64,000 nucleotides of DNA from Actinophytocola sp044466355 (GTDB taxonomy: Bacteria > Actinomycetota > Actinomycetes > Mycobacteriales > Pseudonocardiaceae), in NCBI RefSeq assembly GCF_044466355.1, contig NZ_JBITMQ010000001.1, forward strand, positions 682,001 to 746,000. Reading direction: 5' to 3'. Made by a program: the position numbers and the translations under genes. Position 1 is the first letter of the stretch; the number at the start of each line of letters is the position of its first letter. The notes beneath the pieces are model-generated. The model saw only the letters and a program-made list of their open reading frames with translations, did no database searches and was not told the DNA's origin. This document shows, piece after piece, positions 51,058 through 57,912 of this stretch.

Positions 51058-51084
51058 TTTACAACGTTGTGCCAACGATGTAAA
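51058..51084. promoter_or_regulatory. Palindromic operator upstream of lacI
   Basis: Left arm 51058-51069 (TTTACAACGTTG) and right arm 51073-51084 (CAACGATGTAAA) match at 11 of 12 positions around three bases. The symmetry and the central CGTTG-x3-CAACG are typical of LacI-family operators. Position just upstream of lacI implies autoregulation and control of the whole operon. It also sits in the divergent space before the DUF3140 gene. Confidence 0.8.
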
Positions 51085-51152
51085 GGCGTTTGGCGGGTGT
51101 TCACCCGGGTAGCCCTGCAACTCACGGACCACGGACTGAGGAGGCGAGACAG

Positions 51153-51485
51153 GTGGCGGACACGCCCGTCGAGGAGGCTCTGTGGGACGAGTTCCACCGG
51201 GTGGTGAACATGTCGTCGCGTGAGCTGGGCGAGTGGCTGCGCACGCGGTCCGCGGCCGACCGGACCGAGGAGCTGCCCGACCAGGCCGGCACGGAGACGG
51301 GGCAGCACGTCCTCGCGATCCTGGGCAAGCGCAAGACCGACCTGAACGACGACGACGTTCGCGTGATGCGCAAGGTGGTGGACCGGGTCCACGGCGAACG
51401 CCGCGACGACCTCGAACCCACGGCGGGCCAGGCCAACTGGCGCCACCGCCTGATGACCATCGGCCACGACCCGCTGAAGGCCTGA
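51153..51485 (+). CDS. DUF3140 protein
   Basis: 110 residues from GTG 51153 with GAGGAGG eight bases upstream. The family pattern is complete: WDEFHRVVNMSSRELGEWLRT, VLAILGKRKTDLNDDDVRVMRKVVDRVHG, NWRHRLMTIGHDPLKA. This is a small cytoplasmic protein widespread in actinomycetes and some fungi, suggested from its layout to bind DNA, but without known function. Its stop lies in the first of three 14-bp direct repeats. Confidence 0.85.
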   Translation: MADTPVEEALWDEFHRVVNMSSRELGEWLRTRSAADRTEELPDQAGTETGQHVLAILGKRKTDLNDDDVRVMRKVVDRVHGERRDDLEPTAGQANWRHRLMTIGHDPLKA

Positions 51486-51515
51486 CACTGAAGGCCTGAC
51501 ACTGAAGGCCTGACG
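51474..51515. repeat. Three 14-bp tandem repeats at the DUF3140 stop
   Basis: CTGAAGGCCTGACA occurs at 51474-51487 and 51488-51501, and with one change at 51502-51515. The first copy contains the stop codon; the others extend the 3' untranslated region. It is likely a slippage duplication. Confidence 0.9.
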
Positions 51516-51517
51516 GC

Positions 51518-51555
51518 CGGGCGCCGGCCGGTCGTGCCGCACCGTCCGGCGCCCG
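51518..51555. terminator. Hairpin between DUF3140 and isomerase genes
   Basis: CGGGCGCCGG (51518-51527) pairs with CCGGCGCCCG (51546-51555) over an 18-base loop, in the 77-bp gap between convergent stops. A bidirectional terminator is likely. No T-run. Confidence 0.62.
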
Positions 51556-51562
51556 ACCCCGA

Positions 51563-52453
51563 TCAGGCGCTCGGGATGCGCAGACTCCGCAGGTAGTCGT
51601 AGGAGACGTTGGCCGTGCGGACCGGGTCGGGCTGCTGGTCGCGTTCGATCACGAAGTCGTGCGCGCCCAGGCTGCGCACGCGCGAGAGGATCGACACGAA
51701 GTCGACCGTGCCGTCGCCGAGGTCGGTCTCGATGCCCTCGGTCGGCGTGCCGTCCTTGAGGTGGAAAAGCGGGAACCGGTCCTGGTGGTGGTCGAGGTAG
51801 GCGATCGGGTCGGCGCCCGCGCGGAGGATCCAGTACAGGTCCATCTCGAACGACACCAGGCCCGGGTCGGTCTCCGCGAGCCAGATGTCGAACAGGACCT
51901 CGCCGGTCGACGGGTCGGTGGCGAACTCGTTGTCGTGCAGGTGGGCGTACCAGTGCAGGCCGTAGGCGCGCGCTGCCTCGCCCCACTGGTTCATCTCGTC
52001 GGCCATGCGGCGGTAGCCGTCGGCGGTCTGCCGGCCGTCCATGTAGGAGACGCCGACGTACTTCTGGCCGAGCGTCACCGCGCGTTCGAGCGTGACCCGC
52101 GCCAGGTCACCGCGGAAGTCGTACGGGTTGTGGTGGCTGCCGATGACCGCCAGGCCGTTGTCGTCGACGATCTTCCTGAACTGCTCCGGGGTGCGGTTGC
52201 CGTAGTCGTACGCGGGCTCGATCTCGGCGTACCCCGCGTCGGCGATCATCGCGAGCGTGCCCTCGGGGTCGGCTCTGAGCATGTCGCGCACCGAGTAGAG
52301 CTGGAAACCGATCTTGCCGGGTGGCACCGGACGTCCTCCGGACGCCGCCGTGGCGGTGCCGGGCAGCGCGAGCGCGGTCAGCCCGACCGCGGCCGCCGTG
52401 CCCGCGCCCTGGAGAAACCGGCGTCGAGAGGACTTTCGTTCAAAATCAGCCAT
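51563..52453 (-). CDS. Tat-exported sugar phosphate isomerase/epimerase-fold protein
   Basis: 296 residues from ATG 52453. Tat signal SSRRRFLQGAGTAAAVGLTALALPGTATA. The xylose-isomerase-like TIM barrel follows: KIGFQLYSVRDML, GYAEIEPAYDYGNRTPEQF, IGSHHNPY, KYVGVSYMD, LHWYAHLHDNEF, SFEMDLYWILRAGADP, PLFHLKDGT, DFVIERDQ. The Glu/Asp/His/Glu metal set (E in IEP, E in FEMD, H in FHLKD, E in VIERD) appears intact. Export is typical for a clade acting on sugars in the wall space; substrate unknown. It stands alone. Confidence 0.87.
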   Translation of the reverse strand: MADFERKSSRRRFLQGAGTAAAVGLTALALPGTATAASGGRPVPPGKIGFQLYSVRDMLRADPEGTLAMIADAGYAEIEPAYDYGNRTPEQFRKIVDDNGLAVIGSHHNPYDFRGDLARVTLERAVTLGQKYVGVSYMDGRQTADGYRRMADEMNQWGEAARAYGLHWYAHLHDNEFATDPSTGEVLFDIWLAETDPGLVSFEMDLYWILRAGADPIAYLDHHQDRFPLFHLKDGTPTEGIETDLGDGTVDFVSILSRVRSLGAHDFVIERDQQPDPVRTANVSYDYLRSLRIPSA

Positions 52454-52670
52454 CTTTTGCACCTCATCGTCAAAAGTACGGGTGCGCTGACTGTAAGCCT
52501 TGCTAAGGACTGGACACAAGAGCCGCTGACCGCAGATTGATCATCCCTGACCGCTGAGGGCCTTTACCACTTTGGGGTGACGCTGGTAAGGGTGGAACCA
52601 CACACGGTCCGTAAATGTCCTTTGTGGACGGATGAGTCGATTCTCCTGTGGCGGAAGGAAGTGATGCCGG

Positions 52671-54707
52671 GTGAGTGACGGCAAGGAGCTGGTCCCGCTC
52701 CGCACCGGGTTCGACGTGGTGTTGCGCGGCTACCGGCGAGGTCCCGTCCGCCAGTACGTGCACGCGGTGGAGGAGGAGCTGCGGCTGCTCGCCACCGACC
52801 GCGACGCCAACGCTGAGCTGGCGCAGGCGCTGACCGCCGAGGTCGAGCAGCTGCGCGCGCGGAACGCTTGGCAGGCCGCCAGAATCGACGAACTGTCCCG
52901 CACCCCGGTCGACCCCGCGGCCGTGCCCGCCCGCCTGCGCAGGATGGTCGAACTGGCCAAGGAGGAGGCGGCCGAGATCACCGCCAGGGCCAGGGCCGCC
53001 GCCGAGAACAGCTGGGCCACGGCGGAAGAGGCGGCGGGAAGGCTGCGCGCCAAGTACGAGGAAGCGCTCACGGAGATGGACCGCGCTCGCCGCGCGACGG
53101 AAGCCGAACACCGCCAGCTGCTGCGACAGGCGGAAGTGGACGCGGCGGTGATGACCACGGAGGCCGACCGCCGACGCACCGAACTCGATCAACGCGCCGC
53201 CCGCCGGAGGGAACGCGTGGAGGCCGACTTCGAGGTGGCCATGGCCCGCAGGCGCATGGAGGCCATGCGCGAGATCGCCGAGCAGAAGGTGGCAGCACAA
53301 CAGGAGGCGGACCGCCTGCTGAAGGAGACGACGGAGGACGCCGAGCGCCGGGTGGCGTTGTCGCGTGAGCGGGCAAGTCAGGTGACTCGGGAAGCCGCCA
53401 CCAGCTCGGACGCGCGGATTGTCGCCGCGAAGGTGGAGGCGAGTCGCCGGATCCGGGTGGCGACGGAGGAGGCTGACCGGTTGCTGGCTGAGACGCGGGC
53501 GGCGGCGGTGCGGTTGGCCGAGGAGGCCACGGTGGATGCGGCGAACCGTGTTGCGGTGTCGCGGGAGCGGGCAAGTCAGGTGACCCGGGAAGCGGCCGAA
53601 AGCTCGGAGGCGCGGATCGCTGCGGCGAAGGCCGAGGCCACCGGCCGCATCCACGCGGCGACGGAGGAGGGTGACCGGCTGCTGGCCGAGGTGCGGGCGG
53701 CGGCGGTGCGGTTGGCCGAGGAGGCCACGGAGGATGCGGCGAACCGTGTTGCGGTGTCGCGGGAGCGGGCAAGTCAGGTGACCCGGGAAGCGGCCGAAAG
53801 CTCGGAGGCGCGGATCGCTGCGGCGAAGGCCGAGGCGAGCCGCCGTATCCAGGTGGCGACGCAGGAGGCTGATCGGCTGTTGGCTGAGACGCGGGCGGCG
53901 GCGGTGCGGTTGGCCGAGGAGGCCACGGTGGATGCGGCGAACCGTGTTGCGGTGTCGCGGGAGCGGGCAAGTCAGGTGACCCGGGAAGCGGCCGAAAGCT
54001 CGGAGGCGCGGATCGCTGCGGCGAAGGCCGAGGCCACCGGCCGCATCCACGCGGCGACGGAGGAGGGTGACCGGCTGCTGGCCGAGGTGCGGGCGGCGGC
54101 GGTGCGGCTGGTCGAGGAGGCCACGGTGGATGCGGCGAACCGTGTTGCGGTGTCGCGGGAGCGGGCAAGTCAGGTGACCCGGGAAGCGGCCGAAAGCTCC
54201 GACGCTCGGATCGTCGCGGCGAAGGCCGAGGCCACCCGCCGCGTCCAGGCGGCGACGAAGGAGGCCGACCGGGTGCTCGACGAAGCGCGGGCGGCGGCCG
54301 TGCGGCTGGTCGAGGAGGCCACGGCGGACGCCGAGGACCAGGCCGCCCGCCGCGTGGGCGCGGCGACGGCCGAGGTGGCGCGGCTGCTGACGGCCGCCGA
54401 CGAGGAAGCGGCCCGGCGCAGGGCCGCCGCGGACGAGGAAGCCGAACGGCTGGTCGGCGAGGCGGACCAGGAGGCTGTCCGCCGCGTGGCGGCGGCGAAG
54501 GACGACGCGCACCGGCGGGTCAGCGCCGCGGAACAGGACGTGGCCCGGTTGCAGGACCTGCGCGGACGGCTCGCCACCCAGTTGCGCAACGCGCGGGAGG
54601 TGCTGGTCGGCGTCGCGCCGTTGCTGGCGTCGGGCGCTGGGGAGGCGGAGGCGCTCGAGGAGCCTGCCAGATCCTCGTCGATACCCCAGCAGCGATCGAT
54701 CGCCTAG
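52671..54707 (+). CDS. Scy/DivIVA-like coiled-coil protein with five 66-residue repeats
   Basis: 678 residues from GTG 52671. The N-terminus (GFDVVLRGYRRGPVRQYVHAVEEELRLL) is DivIVA-like, matching the membrane-curvature/polar targeting domain. The rest is almost one long helix rich in Ala, Glu and Arg. Residues about 227-556 are five near-identical 66-residue units (RVAVSRERASQVTREAAESS...RLAEEATVDAAN), and 66 equals six 11-residue hendecads. This resembles Streptomyces Scy and FilP, which organise tip growth of hyphae. The DNA copies are nearly identical, pointing to recent duplication. The stop overlaps the convergent gene's stop (CTAG). Confidence 0.85.
   Translation: MSDGKELVPLRTGFDVVLRGYRRGPVRQYVHAVEEELRLLATDRDANAELAQALTAEVEQLRARNAWQAARIDELSRTPVDPAAVPARLRRMVELAKEEAAEITARARAAAENSWATAEEAAGRLRAKYEEALTEMDRARRATEAEHRQLLRQAEVDAAVMTTEADRRRTELDQRAARRRERVEADFEVAMARRRMEAMREIAEQKVAAQQEADRLLKETTEDAERRVALSRERASQVTREAATSSDARIVAAKVEASRRIRVATEEADRLLAETRAAAVRLAEEATVDAANRVAVSRERASQVTREAAESSEARIAAAKAEATGRIHAATEEGDRLLAEVRAAAVRLAEEATEDAANRVAVSRERASQVTREAAESSEARIAAAKAEASRRIQVATQEADRLLAETRAAAVRLAEEATVDAANRVAVSRERASQVTREAAESSEARIAAAKAEATGRIHAATEEGDRLLAEVRAAAVRLVEEATVDAANRVAVSRERASQVTREAAESSDARIVAAKAEATRRVQAATKEADRVLDEARAAAVRLVEEATADAEDQAARRVGAATAEVARLLTAADEEAARRRAAADEEAERLVGEADQEAVRRVAAAKDDAHRRVSAAEQDVARLQDLRGRLATQLRNAREVLVGVAPLLASGAGEAEALEEPARSSSIPQQRSIA
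53349..54338 (+). repeat. Five tandem 198-bp repeats in the coiled-coil gene
   Basis: The marker CAAGTCA recurs at 53374, 53572, 53770, 53968 and 54166, exactly 198 bp apart. Units 2 and 4 share the variant ATGRIHAATEEGDRLLAEV, and units 1 and 3 share ASRRI-x-VAT-x-EADRLLAET. That A-B-A-B order suggests that a two-unit block was duplicated once. Confidence 0.93.
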
Positions 54708-55678
54708 CGGGAAGCGGACGGGAACCGGGTCCGCACCTCGGGCGGCATGAACTCGGTCAGCGCCGCCATCGTGCCCCACAGGTCGTGCTTCTCGACGGCA
54801 AGGACCAGGTCGCCGACCACGGCCGGCTCGGCGAGGGCGGGCAGTCGCAGCACGCGCCGCTTGGCGTCGTCGGTCATCGCGGCGACCGCGGTCAGCAGTA
54901 CGGGTACCGCGTCGTCGTTGACGGCGGTGTGGAGCAGCACGGTGAGGGCCGTGTCGTCGGCCTCGGCCGCGTGCTCCGCGAGTCTGCCGCGGAGGGCGTC
55001 GTCGGTCAGCCTGCCGATCAGGGCCAGACCGGCGGACGCCAGTTCGCGGGGACCGGCCAGCGCGTCCCGGACGACCTGGCGGAGCCGGGCGGGCGGCAAC
55101 AGCGCGACCGCCCTGGTGAGCTGCTCGCCGGACTCGGCGTAGAACCCGATGCGCAGCAACGCCTCCGTGGACACCGTCATCGCCACGTCGTGGATGACCG
55201 GCTCCGTCGCCGCGTCCAGCAGCCTGCCGAGCGTGATGTACTCGCCGCGGTCGATCAGCTCGATCACCACGTCCAGCACCCGGTCGGCACGGATCCGCTG
55301 GATCAACGGCGCCGCACGCCGCGGGTCGAGGTGCACGCACGTCTCGGCCAGGTAGGACACGGGCATGCGGTCGGCGAGCTGCGCGGCCCGCTCCGGCGGC
55401 ATCTCCCCGGCCACCCGCGCGGCGAGCAACGGCGGGAACGCCCGCAACGCGATCCGCACGTTCACCGGCGTCGGCAACACCCGCGTGATCGCCGCGACGC
55501 GCTGGAACGCGGCCCGGTGCTCGTCGTACAGGGTGGACACCACCCGCTCCCGCACCCGCCGGATGTCCTCGTGCGGCAGCACGGCCGCGAACGCCACCCG
55601 GTCCGTGGACGTACCCAGGGCACGCGCCAGCTTCACCAGCTCGGCCCGGGTCGCGAGATCGGTGCCCACCGCCGTCAC
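54704..55678 (-). CDS. Helical-repeat protein of unknown function
   Basis: 324 residues from ATG 55678. All-helical with recurring short helices (AAFQRVAAITRVLPTPVNVRIALRAFPPLLAARVAGEMPPERAAQLADRMPVSYLAET, HLDPRRAAPLIQRIRADRVLDVVIELIDRG), like the MgtE N-terminal superhelical domain but without a transporter part. No membrane segment or signal. The start overlaps the stop of the small 71-residue gene (ATGA), forming a two-gene operon. It is convergent with the Scy-like gene. I do not recognise a named family. Confidence 0.8.
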   Translation of the reverse strand: MTAVGTDLATRAELVKLARALGTSTDRVAFAAVLPHEDIRRVRERVVSTLYDEHRAAFQRVAAITRVLPTPVNVRIALRAFPPLLAARVAGEMPPERAAQLADRMPVSYLAETCVHLDPRRAAPLIQRIRADRVLDVVIELIDRGEYITLGRLLDAATEPVIHDVAMTVSTEALLRIGFYAESGEQLTRAVALLPPARLRQVVRDALAGPRELASAGLALIGRLTDDALRGRLAEHAAEADDTALTVLLHTAVNDDAVPVLLTAVAAMTDDAKRRVLRLPALAEPAVVGDLVLAVEKHDLWGTMAALTEFMPPEVRTRFPSASR

Positions 55679-55890
55679 CGCCCCAGCAGCAGGCTGACCG
55701 TGCGCCGCACCACCGGCGGCATCTGTCTCAACGCCTCGTCCGACGCGGCCGCCAAGGCCCGCGCCTGCCGCCTCCGCGCCTCGACGAGCGCGCGCTGCAA
55801 CTCGTCCAGCGCGTCGTCGGACAACCCCTCGACCGCACGCACGTCGGCCCCCAGCCAGTGCCTCAACACCGCTCGCACGTCACTGCGCAT
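55675..55890 (-). CDS. Small helical hypothetical protein
   Basis: 71 residues from ATG 55890. Two predicted helices (LSDDALDELQRALVEARRRQARALAAASDEALRQM) with a basic middle and hydrophobic end (VVRRTVSLLLGR). It is translationally coupled to the helical-repeat protein, so the two probably act together. The DELQRALVEARRRQARAL stretch could be a short coiled coil. Function unknown. Confidence 0.72.
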   Translation of the reverse strand: MRSDVRAVLRHWLGADVRAVEGLSDDALDELQRALVEARRRQARALAAASDEALRQMPPVVRRTVSLLLGR

Positions 55891-55957
55891 AACAGGACAT
55901 TGTCACGTACCTCCCCGAGAAGGGACATGCGGTCTGCAACTTTTGTGCGCCGGTGTG

Positions 55958-56740
55958 TCAGTCGCGCCTCCGGGAGAGGATCGCCTTCGCCCGGCCGAGC
56001 ATCGCTGGGTCGACCATGTCGCCGTTCGCCAATGTGGTCACGCCACCGGCGCTCGTCGCCGACAGGACTTCCTCCGCCCAGCGGCGTTCCTCGGCCGTCG
56101 GGCGGAAGACCGCCGCGATCACCGGGAGCTGGGTCGGGTGTATGGCGACCCGGCCGTACCAGCCCAGGGCGCGGCCGCGTTCCGTGTCGGCGCGCAGGCC
56201 CGCGAGATCCCTGATCGCCGGGTACGCCGAGAGCATCGGGGCAGGGAGGTCCGCCGCTCGTGCCGCGTAGAGGAGGCGGATCCGGGCGTGGTCCAGTACC
56301 GCCTCGTCGCGGGTGCCGAGGTCGCTGGCCAGGTCGGACTCGCCCAGGGCCAGGCGGGTCACCGCCGGGTGGGCGGCGATCGCGGCCGCGTGTTCCACCC
56401 CGAGCGCCGTCTCCAGCAGGGCGGTCACCGCGACGTCGGGGAGGGCTCGGGTGACCCGGTCCACCTGTGCCGGGGACTCGACCTTGGGCAGCCGCACCTC
56501 GAAGCCGGTCAGGTCCTGGAACGCGGGCAGGTCGTCGACCGCGTTGACCCGTACCTGGAGCAGGCAGTCGACCCGGGCCGAGGCCAGCCACGCCGCCACC
56601 GCCTCGCGGGCCGACGTCTTCTCCTCGGGCGGTACCGCGTCCTCCAGGTCCAGGACCACCAGGTCGGCGCCCGTCGCCACGGCCTTGTCGAAGCGGTCGG
56701 GACGGTTGCCCGGCACGTACAGGCCCGTCACCGGGGTCAT
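55958..56740 (-). CDS. CoA-ester lyase (CitE/HpcH-HpaI family)
   Basis: 260 residues from ATG 56740. Family landmarks: LYVPGNRPDRFDKA (Arg for CoA/carboxylate binding), ADLVVLDLEDAVPPEEK, VRVNAVDD, VRLPKVESP (metal Glu), LLETALGV, RLALGESDLASDLG (metal Asp), GRVAIHPTQLPVI. Such enzymes cleave or form malyl-, citramalyl- or 3-hydroxyacyl-CoA esters. It overlaps the CoA-transferase gene (ATGA), so activation of a carboxylic acid as a CoA ester followed by C-C cleavage is the likely sequence. The gene closes the six-gene operon. Confidence 0.87.
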   Translation of the reverse strand: MTPVTGLYVPGNRPDRFDKAVATGADLVVLDLEDAVPPEEKTSAREAVAAWLASARVDCLLQVRVNAVDDLPAFQDLTGFEVRLPKVESPAQVDRVTRALPDVAVTALLETALGVEHAAAIAAHPAVTRLALGESDLASDLGTRDEAVLDHARIRLLYAARAADLPAPMLSAYPAIRDLAGLRADTERGRALGWYGRVAIHPTQLPVIAAVFRPTAEERRWAEEVLSATSAGGVTTLANGDMVDPAMLGRAKAILSRRRD

Positions 56741-57912
56741 ACGATCCCCGCCTCGCGCAGCGCCGCCAACTGTTCCCGGGTCACGCCGACCTTCGCGAGC
56801 ACCTCGTCGGTGTCCGCGCCGTGCGGCCTGCCCGCCCACCGGATCGCGCCGGGCGTCTCCGACATCCTGAACAGCACGTTCTGCATCTTCACCGGGCCCA
56901 GTTCGTCGTCGTCGACGGTCTGGACCGTGCCCAGCGCCCGGTACTGCGGGTCCGACAGCACGCCGCGCACGTCGTAGACCCGCGAGATCGCGGCCTGCGC
57001 CTTCTCGAACTCCGCCACCACCTCGTCCGTGGACCGGGCGGCGATCCACGACGACACCGCCGCGTCCAGTTCGTCCGCGTGCTGGGCCCGCTGGTGGCCG
57101 GTCGCGAACCACGGTTCGTCCACCACGTCCGGCCGGCCGACCAGGCGCAGCACGCGCTCCGCGATCGACTGCGAGCTGGTCGACACCGCCACCCAGTCGC
57201 CGTCCGCGGTCCGGTAGACGTTGCGGGGCGCGTTGTTCACCGACCGGTTGCCGGTCCTCGGCTGCACGTGCCCCAGCTGGTCGTACGCGGTGATCTGCCC
57301 GCCGAGCAGCATGAGGATCGGTTCGATGATGGCCATGTCGATCACCTGCCCGACGCCCGTGCGCAGGCCGACCATCACCGCGTACGCCGTGGCCAGGGCC
57401 GCGATGCCGTCGGCCAGCCCGAACGGTGGCAGCGTCGGCGGCCCGTCCGGCTCACCGGTGAGCGCCGCGAACCCGCTCATCGCCTCGGCGAGGCTGCCGA
57501 AACCGGGACGCGACGAGTACGGGCCGAACTGGCCGAACGCCGTCACCCGCGCGACCACCAGGCGGGGGTTGGTCGAGTGCAGCTCGGCAGGGCCCACACC
57601 CCAGCGCTCCAGCGTGCCGGGACGGAAGTTCTCGATCAGCACGTCCGCTTCGGCGGCCAGAGCGAGCAACAGCCGTGCTCCCTCCGGCTTGCCCAGGTCG
57701 AGCGTGACGGTCTTCTTGTTGCGGCCCAGCGTCTTCCACCACAGGTTGACGCCGTCCTTCGCCGGGCCGTGGCCGCGGGCCGCGTCGGGCCTGCGCGGGT
57801 GCTCGACCTTGATCACGTCCGCGCCGAAGTCACCGAGGAACGTCGCGGCCAGTGGTCCCGCGAACAACGTCGACACGTCCAGGACGCGGATGCCTGCCAG
57901 TGGCCCGCTCAT
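56737..57912 (-). CDS. Family III CoA-transferase (CaiB/BaiF)
   Basis: 391 residues from ATG 57912 (MSGPLAGIRVLDVSTLFAGPLAATFLGDFGADVIKVEHP); an upstream ATG at 57924 is less typical. Family marks: RGHGPAKDGVNLWWKTLGRNKKTVTLDL, ADVLIENFRPGTLERWG, VARVTAFGQFGPY, RPGFGSLAEAMSGFAALTGEPDGPP, GVGQVIDMAIIEPIL, NRSVNNAPRNVYRTADGDWVAVS. These enzymes exchange CoA between acids. The start overlaps the stop of the barrel/SUMF gene and the stop overlaps the lyase start. The acid substrate is unknown. Confidence 0.9.
   Translation of the reverse strand: MSGPLAGIRVLDVSTLFAGPLAATFLGDFGADVIKVEHPRRPDAARGHGPAKDGVNLWWKTLGRNKKTVTLDLGKPEGARLLLALAAEADVLIENFRPGTLERWGVGPAELHSTNPRLVVARVTAFGQFGPYSSRPGFGSLAEAMSGFAALTGEPDGPPTLPPFGLADGIAALATAYAVMVGLRTGVGQVIDMAIIEPILMLLGGQITAYDQLGHVQPRTGNRSVNNAPRNVYRTADGDWVAVSTSSQSIAERVLRLVGRPDVVDEPWFATGHQRAQHADELDAAVSSWIAARSTDEVVAEFEKAQAAISRVYDVRGVLSDPQYRALGTVQTVDDDELGPVKMQNVLFRMSETPGAIRWAGRPHGADTDEVLAKVGVTREQLAALREAGIV

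Noticed and set aside
52503..55340. A 945-residue open frame on the - strand across the coiled-coil gene
   Set aside because: Its repeats only mirror the 198-bp repeats of the real gene and give Arg/Pro-rich nonsense.
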